Below, piece after piece: positions 20,989 through 33,124 of a DNA stretch of 64,000 bases. The first letter of the stretch is position 1, and every line of letters starts with the position of its first letter. Both the position numbers and the translations under genes were made by a program. The DNA comes from Hordeum vulgare subsp. vulgare (lineage: Eukaryota > Streptophyta > Magnoliopsida > Poales > Poaceae), in contig NC_058519.1 of assembly GCF_904849725.1 (NCBI RefSeq), positions 650,989,387 to 651,053,386 of the forward strand, written 5' to 3'. Below the pieces are notes generated by a model that was given only the letters and a program-made list of their open reading frames with translations, did no database searches and was not told where the DNA came from.

Positions 20989-23900
20989 TGTGACAGCCCG
21001 AGACCGACGTTCCAGAAGATTCCCCTCTCTTTCCGTTTTCGTCATGTCATTTATTTTATTTGTCGCATCATCATCGCATCATGCGCATCATCTGCATTGC
21101 ATCGGCATCTCCGTTGCCGCCCGTTTTCAAAACTTGCATTCGTTAATAGTTGCCGGTTCTCGTCGTCGTCCGTTCTGAGTCTGACCGCACACGCACGCGC
21201 CCGCGGCACCGTCGAAACCCTGTTTTAAAAGCGCGTTTAAAACTCTCTCTGATCGAGGTGAAACTTGGCACGCGGTCGCAATTAGTTATAGCGAGGCCGC
21301 CCGTCGAATTTCGTCGCGATCGGAGACCGTCTGGTACCCGAACGGTCGCCCGTAGCGGCACCGTATTCGGTATATCGTGGGACGTGTGTCGATGTTTTTA
21401 AAACCGTGCCGCGCCGCCCGTTTTTCCCCCTCGTCTCCGGGAAGCCCCTCTACACGGCCGCGTACCCTTAACTGCGTTCAGAATCGTCCGAATCCGACCC
21501 CTCGGTTGGATCCGGATCGCGATTCCGGTTAACCGGGCCCCCGTTTGCCTATATATAGACCCCCTCCTAAAAATTAGGCAGCCAGCCTCCTCTCTCCTCC
21601 TCGAAATCCGCGCCCTAACCCTAACCCTAGCCGTAGCACTCTCTCCCCTCCCAGCGCCGCCGGGCCCGCGAAGCCCATCCGGGGCCCGCCAGGCCCGAAC
21701 CGCCGCCGCCGCCTCCCGAGCCGCCTTCAGCGCCCGAGGTGCCCCGCGCCTCCAGCCACCTTCGCCGCCGCCTGGTCCTCTCGCCGCCACCTCCCTCCGA
21801 CCGCCGCCGGCGAGCCGTCGGAGCGCCGCCCCGCAGGTCCGGCCAGCGCGTCCCTTCTCCTCTTTTCTTTCTCCTCTCTCCCCCTAACCTCTCTGCTCCT
21901 CTCTTCGCAGTGGACGACCAGGAGCCGCCCGAGCTCCATGGCGAGCTCCTGGATCGAGCAGCCAGAGGGCTTGCCGCAGACCTAGCCACCGGATCTGCCA
22001 GACTTGAGCCTCGCCGTGGCGCTCGCGCCTCCGCGCAGGTCGGCGCCGCCATCCCCTCGTGCGGCTCGGCCAGAGGAGGACGACGAGGCCGGGCGCCTCT
22101 CCCTCCCGTAGCCGCGTGGGCCGGCCTCCCACGTGCCCCGCGCGGCCCACCTCGAGCAGGCCCAGTCCGGGGCGATTCCCCCTAACCGGCCCAAGAGGCT
22201 CCCCCCAAGGTGAGCTCCAGCGCCTAACCCCCGCCCCGGGCGATATTTAGCGTGTTGCCCATTGGCCCATATGTAGATTCGGCCCATTAGACCTTTTCCT
22301 ATTTTGCGATATAATTTATTCCAGAAGTAGACGTATTTTAAAACGCCCGTATCTTTAGTTCCGTTAGTCGGATCGCAGCGTGTTATATATCGTTTTGGGG
22401 TAGCTTCGCGAGTAGAACACGTTTATCCAACTTGCATATTTGTTTAACGCTGTTTAGAGTGCCTAATGCCTCGTTTTACGTGCTGTTTAACTAGGATCCG
22501 ATCCGTAGTTAATTCTCGTGCGTGTCCGAAGTGCTCGTATGCCATGGATTTAATGTCCATGTTTTAGGGATCATATTTCTACGTATTTTAGAGCGGTCAC
22601 TCGTATTTTTCCGTGAAGGGTTTTACCGGTAGTTTATTTTCCCGTTTAGAGGTTTTATCTCGCATTAATGTGTGGCTTTATTTTGAGTTGGAAACCCCGC
22701 TTATTTTATATGTTTTCGGGGTAGAAAAATCCCGTGCAATTAGTTTTGGCTTTCGAGTAAGTTAGTTCGCGAGATATTTTGTCGTGATGCCCTTTTGTTT
22801 AATCCGTAGGTTTTATTCCGTGCCTCGTTTGAATTAGTTGTCAACTAGTGATTTGATCTTGGATGTTTTGTATAGCCTCTGGTATTTTTGGTTGCAATAG
22901 AAATGCATGTTTAGGTGTTGTTTGACTGCCCTCGAGTTGCTTGAAAGGTGCTGTTTCAGAGGAGCTGAAATATTTCTAAGTCTGGAATCTGCTATTATTT
23001 TGTTGCTGTCTTGTCTTGCTTGCATCTTTAGATCTGTAGCTATTCTGAGGTTGGTCCAATGGAGTTAGTTGTTCCCCTTATGTTTCTCTAGCATGCTGTT
23101 AAGTTTCATGCCATCTGGAGTCCTGTAGCTTAGGTTTTTGCTGCTGTTAATATAGCTTCAGGCTGAAAACTGCACTTTCACGAGGTGTAATTTTCACTAA
23201 GTCTGGAATAGTGTTTGAGATGCCATGTTGTGTCTTCTTTTCCTAGCGATCCTTGTTGCCACGCTAGTTGTTGTCAGCTGTTCGTAGTAGTGCTTCTTGC
23301 CCTCTTCCGTGCCATGCCTTGCTTGAGCTCATCGGAGTTGTGTAGCCGAAGTTGTGAGGCGTAGAAGTTGCTATGTGGCTGTTTTTGGGCAGTTTGTTGT
23401 CATATCTTGTTTTGCTCGTAGTTTTTGAACCGTAGCTCCGATTTGATCGTGTCCTACATGAAACTTGCTTAGAGTCTCGTGTAGTTTCATTTTCTCTTGC
23501 TGTTTGAATGTGTTGAAGTGCTCATAGCCGCCGTTGCACACATTTTGCATTCATGCCATCATATCTTGCGGTGCTTGCATCTTTTGATCCGTAGCTCCGT
23601 TGGAGATGTTCTTTACGTGCAGATTGCTTGCCTTGACGCGTAGAATCACGTGAACCTATTTGTTTTGCTGTTTAACAACTAATTAATTGCATTAGTTCAG
23701 ATCCGGACAGAATTGCAATTAACATGTGAGGTCGTCTCGGAGATGGTATATGTCGTTTCCGACCTCATTTAAAATGTCTAGATAGGTAGTTTAATTCCCG
23801 CTTCACCTCTTGCATGTTTAACAACATTAACATTGCCGTGTAAATAACCGGGAGTGAACTAAATAATTAACGTGGAGTTTCGTCAATATGCAACTCGTTG

Positions 23901-25819
23901 CATATTGAACTTCACTTAATGTGTAGTGTTTGGTTGTGTGATTCGTCATGCCGTGACTCGCATGTATTCAGTAGCTCATGCATCATATGTGTTATGCTCG
24001 TGTGGTGAATTTCGTGTGTTGAATTGTGTTTCCGGTTTGCTTCGTCTCGATAGAGTTCCGCAACGTGCCGGATTGTGAGGACCCATCGACTACGTCGGTT
24101 CATCTGCTTCACGGAGGCATTCTTCTTCCTAGCAGGATCTCAGGCAAGATGATCATTTCCCCGGATACCATTACTATCATTGCCATGCTAGTTATTTCGA
24201 TGCTATCGATTATGTCTCGTTGCCTACCACATGTTAAATATCAGCCTCTCAACAATGCTATGATCACCTTCAACCTGTTCGACCTAGCAAACCACTGATT
24301 GGCTATGTTACCGCTTGCTTAACCCTGTGTTAGCGTTGCTAGTTGCAGGTGCAGTTGCCTCCATGTGATTACATGGGTTCCTTGTCATATCACCATATTA
24401 ATGCTATTTAATTTAATGGACCTATATACTTGGTAAAAGGTGGAAGGCTCGGCCTTTCTAGCCTGGTGTTTTGTTCCACCTTTGCCCCCTTTTAGTTACC
24501 GGCTACCGGTGTTATGTTCCATAAATGAGCGCTCCTAACACGATCGGGGTTGTTATGGGGACCCCCTTGATAATTCGTTTTTGATTAAGACTGGTCTGGC
24601 AAGGCCCAACTTTGGTACTACATTTGCCTAATCACCTAATAAAATTGCATAGGGACTTTCCGGACCCCGAGGATAATTTAATCAACCCCCGGGCCAGTGC
24701 TCCTCATGAGTGTTGGTCCAAAACAGAGCAGCTTATTAACGCTACCCGGGGCAACTCGGCGTTTGACGTGGTAACCATAGCTCATTCGTCGTGTCCTGAG
24801 AACGAGGTACGCGACTCCTATCGGGATCGTCGACACGTCGGGCGGCCTTGCTGGATTAGTTTTACCTTTGACGAGATATCTTGTGCATCGGGATTCCGGT
24901 GATGCTTTGGGTAATCTCAGAGTTGAGGTTTTCCACTAGGGAATCCGACGAGATCGCGAGCTTCGTGATTGAGGATTTCTATGCGGCTTGTGGTAATTTG
25001 TGATGGACTAGTTGGAGCACCCCTGCAGGGTTAAATATTTTCGGAAAGCCGCGCCCGCGATTATGTGGCAACGTGGATACTTTGTTTAACACTGGTTCTA
25101 GATAACTTGAAGTTAACTTAATTAAAACATGCCTACCGTGTGCGTAACCGTGACTGTCTCTTTCGTGAGTTCCTTCTCCGATCGAGGACACGGTGGGGTT
25201 ATGTCTGATGTAGGTAGGTGTTCAGGATCATTCATTTGATCATCTGTAGTTCACGTCCGCTATGCGTAGATCTTCCCCCTCTACTTCTCGTACTCGTAAG
25301 TTTAGCCACCAAATATGTGCTTAGTCGCTGCTGCAACCTCACCACTTAACCATACCTCACCCATTAAGCTTTGCTAGTCTTGATACCTTTGGAAATGAGA
25401 TTGCTGAGTCCCCTGTGGCTCACAGATTACTACAACACCAGTTGCAGGTACAGGTAAAGGTTATTTGATGCGAGCGCGTTGATTGTTCATTTGGAGTTGC
25501 TTCTTCTTCTTCTTCTTCTTCATCGATCTAGGATGGGTTCCAGGCCGGCAGCCTGGGATAGCAAGGATGGACGTCGTTCTTCTTTTGTCGTTTGTTTTCG
25601 TCCGTAGTCGGACCCTGCTCTTACTCTTGATGTTTATGTAATGTACTGATGTGACTCTGATGTAGCTTGTGGCGAGTGTAAGCCAATTCTTTATATATCT
25701 CATCTTTTCAGTACATGTACTTGTAACGATATCCATTCTTGCGACACGACGAGATGCGCTTCTATCCCTGACGAGGCCCTCGTGCCAAATTGAGGATAGG
25801 GTCGCATCTGGGCGTGACA
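20989..25819 (+). mobile_element. Sukkula LTR, solo, plus orientation
   Basis: Starts TGTGACAGCCCGAGACC and ends GGGCGTGACA, 4831 bp, with duplications TGAGT at 20984-20988 and 25820-25824. The 3' terminus (GATAGGGTCGCATCTGGGCG) matches the known Sukkula LTR end (established LARD family of Triticeae, from memory). It is homologous to 40760-45636 and 50733-55589. TATATATA at 21550 implies U3 of about 0.56 kb and an R-U5 of over 4 kb. The GC-rich zone 21400-22250 has open frames on both strands but no recognisable protein. Confidence 0.9.
21550..21557 (+). promoter_or_regulatory. TATA box in Sukkula LTR
   Basis: TATATATA followed by a C-rich leader. In the two minus-strand copies the matching place is the weaker CTATTTAGA (near 45069-45077 and 55020-55028). 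Confidence 0.5.
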
Positions 25820-27532
25820 TGAGTGCATCTTCATACCTTTGAAGATTGCTAAGCGGAAGCGTTGCTAGAACGCGGTTGATGGAGTCGTACTCGCGGCGAT
25901 TCAGATCGCGGTGTGATTCCGATCTAGTGCCGAACCATGGCACCTCCGCGTTCAACACACGTGCAGCCCGGTGACGTCTCCCGCACCTTGATCCAGCAAG
26001 GAGGAGGGAGAGGTTGGGGAAGATCTCCGGCAGCACGACGGCGTGGTGTCGATGGATAGACGAGGTCTCCCTGCAGGGCTTCACCAAGCACCGTGGGAGA
26101 GGAGGAAGAAGGGGGGCAGGGCTGCGCCGAGGGAGAGGGAAAACTGTGTGCAAAACAGCCCCAAAACCCCCACTATATATAGGAGGAGGGGAGGGAGTGC
26201 CACCCCTAGGGTTCCCACCCTAGGGGGTGCGGCAGCCCCCAGATGGGAGGTGCGGCGGCCAGGGCAGGGGGAGGGGTGGCGCACCCCTAGGTGGGCCTTA
26301 GGCCAACCAGCGCCTAGGTTCCCCCCCTCTCCACCTCCTGTGCCTTGGGCCTCCTTGTGGGAGGCGCACCAGCCCACTTTGGGCTGGTTTCCCTCCCTCT
26401 TTTGGTCCATGCTACCTCTTGGGGCTGGTGGCCCCTCCCGGTGGACCCCCGGGACCATTACCGGTGGTCCCGGTACATTACCAGTGACGCCCGAAACATT
26501 TCCGGTGTCCAAAACCATCCATCCTATATATCAATCTTTACCTCCGGACCATTCCGGAGCTCCTCGTGATGTCCGAGATCTCATCCGGGACTCCGAACAA
26601 CTTTAGGTAACCTCGTATAACAATTTCCTATAACCCTAGCGTCATCGAACCTTAAGTGTGTAGACCCTACGGGTTCGGGAGACAGGCAGACATGACCGAG
26701 ACACCTCTCCGGCCAATAACCATCAGCGGGGTATGGATACCCATGGTGGCTCCCACTTGCTCCAGGATGATCTCATCGGATGAACCACGATGTCAAGGAT
26801 TCAAACAGTCCCGTATACAATTCCCTTTGTCTGTCGGTATAGAACTTGCCCGAGATTCGATCGTCGGTATACCTATACCTTGTTCAATCTCGTTACCGGT
26901 AAGTCTCTTTACTCGTTCCGTAGCATGTCATCGTGTGACTAACTTCTTAGTCACATTGAGCTCATGATGATGTTCTACTGAGTGGGCCCAGAGATACCTC
27001 TCCGTCACGCGGAGTGACAAATCCCGATCTCGATTCGTACCAACCCAACAGACACTTTCAAAGGTACCCGTAGTGCACCTTTATAGTCACCCAGTTACGT
27101 TGTGACGTTTGATACACCCAAAGCACTCCTACAGTATCCGGGAGTTGCACAATCTCACGGTCGAAGGAAAAGACACTTGACATTAGAAAAGCTTTAGCAT
27201 ATGAACAATACGATCTAGTGCTATGCTTAGGATTAGGTCTTGTCCATCACATCATTCTCCCAATGATGTGATCCCGTTATCAATGACATCTAATGCCCAT
27301 GATCAGGAAACCATGATCATCTATTGATCAACGAGCTAGCCAACTAGAGGCTTGCTAGGGACACATTGTGATCTATTTATTCACACATGTATTACTGTTT
27401 CCTGTTAATACAATTATAGCATGAACAATAGACGATTATCATGAACAAGGAAATATGATAATAACCATTTTATTATTGCCTCTAGGGCATATTTCCAACA
27501 GTCTCCTACTTGCACTAGAGTCAATAATCTAG

Positions 27533-30500
27533 TTACATTGTGATGTATCGAACACCCATAGCATTATGGTGTTGATCATGTTTTGCTCGAGGAAGAGGTT
27601 TAGTCAACGGGTCTGCGACATTCAGATCCGTATGTAATTTACAAATCTCTATTACTCCACTCTGGACATGGTCCTGGATGGAGTTGTAGCGGCGTTTGAT
27701 GTGCTTGGTCTTCCGGTGAAACCTGGGCTCCTTGGCTATGGCAATGAGCCCAGTGTTATCACAGAAGAGCGTCATTGGACCCGACGCGCTTGGAACCACT
27801 CCAAGGTCGGTGATGAGCTCCTTCATCCAAATTCCTTCATGAGCCGCTTCTGAAGCAGCTATGTACTCCGCTTCACATGTAGATGCTGCCACGACTTCTT
27901 GCTTGCTGCCCCACCATTCAAAACATATACGTATCCGGTCTGTGACTTAGAGTCATTCGGATCTGTGTCGAAGCTAGCGTCTACGTAACCCTTAACGACG
28001 AGCTCTTCGTCACCTCCATAAACGAGAAACGTCTCCTTAGTCCTCTTCAGGTACTTAAGGATATTCTTGACCGCTGTCCAGTGTTCCATACCGGGATCAC
28101 TTTGGTACCTCCCTACCAAACTTATGGCAAGTTTTATATCAGGTCTGGTACACAGCATGACATACATTAGAGAGCTTACGGCTGAAGCGTAGGGGACAAT
28201 ACTCATCTTCTCTCTATCTGCTGCCGTGGTCGGTGACCGAGTCTTACTCAATCTCATACCTTGCAAAACTGGCAAGAACCCTTTCTTTGAGTTTTCCATA
28301 TTGAACTTCTTCAATATCTTGTCAAGGTATGTACTTTGCGAAAGACCTATGAGGCGCCTCGATCTATCTCTATAGATCTTGATGCCTAATATGTATGCAG
28401 CTTCTTCAAGGTCCTTCATTGAAAAACTCTTGTTCAAATAGGCCTTTATGCTCTCCAACATCTCTATATTATTCCCCATCAATAATATGTCATCCACATA
28501 CAATATGAGGAAAGCTACAGAGCTCCCACTCACTTTCTTGTACAGACAGGCTTCTCCGTAAACCTGTATGAACCCAAACGCTTTAATCACCTCATTAAAG
28601 CGAATGTTCCAACTCCGAGATGCTTGCACCAGCCCATAGATGGAGCGCTGGAGCTTGCACACTTTGTTAGCACCCTTAGGGTCGACAAAACCTTCTGGTT
28701 GCATCATATACAACTCTTCCTTAAGGTTCCCGTAAGGAACGTTGTTTTGACGTCCATTTGCCAAATTTCATAATCATAAAAGGCGGCAATTGCTAACATG
28801 ATTCAGACTGATTTCAGCTTCGCTACGGGAGAGAAAGTCTCTTCGTAGTCAATTCCTTGAATTTGTCGAAAACCCTTTGTGACAAGTCGAGCTTTATAAA
28901 CGGTTACATTACCGTTTGCATCAGTCTTCTTCTTGAAGATCCATTTATTTTCTATGGCTTGCCGGTCATCGGGCAAGTCCACCAAAGTCCATACTTTGTT
29001 CTCATACATGGATCCTATCTCAGATTTCATAGCTTCAAGCCATTTGTTGGAATCCGGGCCCGCCATCGCTTCTTCATAGTTCGAAGGTTCACCGTTGTCT
29101 AACAACATGATTTTCATCACAGGGTTGCCGTACCACTTTGGTGCGGAGCGTGCCCTTGTGGACCTTCGTGGTTCAGTAGTAACTTGATCCGAAGCTTCAT
29201 GATCATTATCATTAACTTCCTCTTCAGTTGGTGCAGGCGCCATAGGAACAATTTCCCGTGCTGCGCTACTTTCCTGTTTGGGAGGGGGTGTAATTACCTC
29301 ATCAAGTTCTACTTTCATCCCACTTACTTCTTTCGAAAGAAACTCTTTCTCTAGAAAGGATCTGTTCTTGGCAACAAAGGTTTTACCTTCGGATCTAAGA
29401 TAGAAGGTATACCCAATAGTTTCCTTAGGGTATCCTATGAATACGCATTTCTCCGCTTTGGGTTCGAGCTTTTCTGGTTGAAGTTTCTTCACATAAGCAT
29501 CGCAGCCCCAAACTTTAAGAAACGACAACTTAGGCTTCTTGCCAAACCATAGTTCATACGGTGTCGTATCAACGGATTTAGACGGTGCCCTATTTAAAGT
29601 AAATGCTGCAGTTTCTAATGCGTATCCCCAAAATGATAGCGGTAAGTCAGTAAGAGACATCATAGATCGTACCATATCTAATAAAGTGTGATTAGGATGT
29701 TCAGACACTCCGTTGCGTTGCGGTGTGCCAGGCGGCGTCAGTTGTGAAACGATTCGACATTTCCTTAGGTGTGTGCCAAACTCGTGACTCAAATATTCTC
29801 CTCCACGATCAGATCGTAGACACTTAATTTTTCTGTCACGTTGATTCTCGACCTCACTCTGAAATTCCTTGAACTTTTCAAACGTCTCAGATTTGTGCTT
29901 CATCAAGTAGATATACCCATACCTACTCAAATCATCGGTGAGAGTGAGAACATAACAATAGCCACCGCGAGCTTCAACGTTCATTGGACCACACACATCA
30001 GTATGTATTATTTCCAATAAGTCGGTTGCTCTCTCCATTATTCCTGATAATGGAGTCTTAGTCATCTTGCCCATGAGGCCCGGTTCACATGTGTCAAATG
30101 ATTCAAAGTCAAGAGACTCTAATAGTCCATCAGTATGGAGCTTCTTCATGCGCTTAACACCGATATGACCAAGGCGGCAGTGCCACAAGTATGTGGGACT
30201 ATCATTATCAACTTTACATCTTTTGGTACTCACGCTATGAATATGTGTAACATCACGATCGAGATTCATCAAGAATAAACCATTCACCAGCGGGGCATGA
30301 CCATAAAACATATCACTCATATAAATAGAACAACCATTATTCTCTGACTTAAATGAGTAGCCGTCTCGCATTAAGCAAGACCCTGATACAATATTCATGT
30401 TCAAAGCTGGTACTAAATAACAATTATTAAGGTTTAAAACTAATCCCGACGGTATATGTAGAGGTAGCGTGCCGACGGCGATCACATCGACCTTGGAGCC

Positions 30501-31498
30501 ATTCCCGACGCGCATCGTCACCTCGTCCTTGGCCAGTCTCCGCTTATTCCGCAGTTCCTGCTTTGAGTTGCAAATGTGAGCAACAACACCGGTATCAAAT
30601 ACCCAGGAGCTACTACGAGCGTTGGTAAGGTACACATCAATAACATGTATATCACATATACCTTTAACGTTGCCGGCCTTCTTGTCCGCTAAGTATTTGG
30701 GGCAGTTCCGCTTCCAGTGACCTTTTCCCTTGCAATAGAAGCACTCAGTCTCAGGCTTGGGTCCATTCTTTTTCTTCTTCCGACATCTGGCTTACCGGGC
30801 GCGGCAACGGTTTTGCCGTCTTTCTTGAAGTTCTTCTTACCCTTGCCCTTCTTGAAACTAGTGGTCTTGTTGACCATCAACACTTGATGCTCTTTCTTGA
30901 TTTCTACTTCTGCACACTTGAGCATCGAGTACAACTCGGGAATGATCTTCTCCATCCCTTGCATGTTGTAGTTCAGCACGAAACCTTTGTAGCTTGGTGG
31001 GAGAGACTGGAGGATTCTGTCAATTATAGCATCATCCGGAAGTTCGACTCCAAGTGAAGTCAGACGACCGTGTAACCCACACATTTTGAGTATGTGCTCA
31101 CTGATAGAACTGTTCTCCTCCATCTTACAGCTAAAGAACTTGTCGGAGACTTCATATCTCTCGACACGGGCATGAGCTTTAAAAACTAGCTTCAGCTCTT
31201 GGAACATCTCATATGCACTGTGTTGCTCAAAACGCCTTTGGAGCCCCGTTTCCAAACTGTATAACATGCCACACCTAACCAGAGAGTAGTCGTCACTCCG
31301 CGTTTGCTAGACGTTCAGAATGTCCTGGGCTGCTGCGTGAGCGGGAGGGTCACCTAGCATCGCATCAAGGACATATGCCTTTTTAGTTGCTTCAAGGACG
31401 AGCTTCAAGTTGCGAACCCAGTCCGCATAGTTGCTACCATCATCTTTCAGCTTGTTTTTCTCTAGGAATGCGTTGAAATTGAGGTTGACATTGGCCAT
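27533..31498 (-). pseudogene. Degenerate gag-pol of element C
   Basis: Read from 31498 leftward. Gag starts MANVNLNFNAFLEKNKL and has an in-frame TAG at 31307-31309. A CCHC knuckle (CFYC, GHWKRNC) lies near 30700-30745 in a shifted frame. Protease has WVFDTG followed by Val. In the integrase the zinc region keeps HCRLGH and a single Cys, but the last position of the Cys pair is Gly (DTCEPG). The catalytic region shows HTDVCGP, RSDRGGEYLS and a Glu in GVSE. The RT frame stops at TGA just after KLKSV (about 28803), shifts near 28735, and continues with YVDDILLMGN. RNase H shifts again near 27890 and ends in LTKPLP. The order gag-PR-IN-RT-RH is Ty1/copia. It cannot make a full polyprotein. Confidence 0.9.
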
Positions 31499-32197
31499 CT
31501 ACAATATTTATAAAGACAACTTCTAGACTAAGTTCATGACAACTAAGTTCATTTAATCAAATTAAGTATGAACTCCCACTTAAATCGACATCCCTCTAGT
31601 CATCTAAGTGATACATGATCCATGTTGACTAACCCGTGTCCGATCATCACGTGAGACGGACTAGTCACCATGGTGAGCAACTTCATGCTGATCGCATTCA
31701 ACCATACGACTCATGTTCGACCTTTCGGTCTCTTGTATTCGAGGTCATGTCTGTACATGCTAAGATCGTCGAGTCAACCTAGGTGTTTCGCGTGTGTAAA
31801 TCTGGCTTACACCCGTTGTATGCGAACGTTAGAATCAATCACACACGATCATCACGTGGTGCTTCGAGACAACGATCCTTCGCAACGGTGCACACTTAGG
31901 GGAATACGTTCTCGAAATTTTACGAGGGATCATCTTATTATGCTACCGTCATTCTAAGCAGTAAGATGAAAAACATGATAAACATCACAATGCAATCATA
32001 TAGTGACATGATATGGCCATTATCATCTTTGCTCGTTTGATCTCCATCTTCAGGCATCGCATGATCATCATTGTCACCGCGTGACACCATGATCTCCATA
32101 ATCATGATATCCATCATCGTGTCTCCGTGAAGTCGTCATGCCAACTACTACTATCACTACTACTATAGCTAACCGTTAGCAATGAAGTAGACTGTCA
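31499..32197 (-). other. 5' leader of element C, truncated
   Basis: Non-coding AT-rich sequence upstream of gag. The expected initiator-Met primer site and LTR junction are missing. At 32198 it joins gypsy pol sequence directly. Confidence 0.6.
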
Positions 32198-33124
32198 ATT
32201 TGGTAGACCCTTTCTCAACACTGTCAATGCTCACATTGATTGCATTAAGCAGACTGTCACAGTTAGTTTCGAGGGTGTGTCTCATGAATTTAACTTCTCC
32301 AAGTTTGGAAGACAACCCCATGAAAAAGAGTCGTCTGGAAGGGATGAAATTAGTGCTCTCGCCTCTATTGCCGTACCTCCTACGGATCCTTTAGAGCAAT
32401 ATCTGCTTGAGCATGAAAATGATATGCATATGGAGGAGAGAGATGAGATATATAAAATTGTCTTCGGACAATATCCTATTCTCAAGAATAATCTGCCTGT
32501 TGAACTGCTTGGGGATCCTCCCCCACCAAAGGGTGATCCTATGTTTGAGCTTAAACAGTTGCCTGATACTCTTAAGTATGCCTATCTTGATGAGAAGGAG
32601 ATATATCCTGTTATTGTTAGTGCTCTCCTCTCAGAGCACGAAGAGAAGAAGTTACTAAAAACTCTGAGGAAGCACCGTGCTGCTATAGGATATACTCTTG
32701 ATGATCTTAAGGGTATTAGTCCCACTCTATGTGAGCACGAGATTAAAACCGATCCTGACTTTAAACTAGTTGCTGATAATCAAAGGAGATTAAATCCTAA
32801 GATGAAAGAGGTCGTTAGAAAACAAATATTAAAGCTTCTGGAAGCAAGAATCATTTATCCTGTTGCTCATAGTGATTGGGTAAGTCCAGTACATTGCGTA
32901 CCTAAGAAGAGAGGTATCACCGTCGTTCCTAATGATAAGGATGAACTAATCCCACAAAGGATTATTACCGGCTATAGGATGGTGATAGACTTCCGGAAAC
33001 TGAACAAGGCAACCTGGAAAGATCATTATCCTTTGCCGTTTATCGACCAAATGCTAGAAAGGCTATCAAAACACACACACTTCTGCTTTCTAGACGGTTA
33101 TTAAGGTTTCTCGAAAATACCTGT
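32198..33124 (+). pseudogene. Second copy of element A pol segment, inside element C
   Basis: Closely similar to 15480-16179 joined to 20674-20900, without the 16180-20668 insertion. It encodes the end of the protease region and the RT N-terminus from about HEFNFSKFGRQ to HFCFLDGY. A TAA ends the frame at 33102-33104, where the other copy has a Ser codon. It is followed at 33125 by an Angela-group LTR at exactly the same base as at 20901. Confidence 0.85.

Larger units (their letters stand above)
20901..27500 (-). repeat. Left (3') LTR of element C, split by a Sukkula solo LTR
   Basis: Two blocks, 20901-20988 and 25825-27500, about 1.76 kb together. It is closely similar to the right LTR at 33125-34901 (1777 bp). 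On the minus strand it starts TGTTGGAAATATGCCCTAGA. Confidence 0.88.

Noticed and set aside
21613..21630. Interstitial telomere repeat
   Set aside because: Only three units and not the plant CCCTAAA type. It is part of the LTR leader.
21398..22287. Several 100-150-codon frames on both strands
   Set aside because: The equivalent GC-rich zone of the solo Sukkula LTR. Frames are not conserved between copies.
26014..26606. Open frames of up to 187 codons
   Set aside because: They fall inside the Angela-group LTR in antisense. Similar frames recur in other LTR copies with different lengths, and there are no domains.
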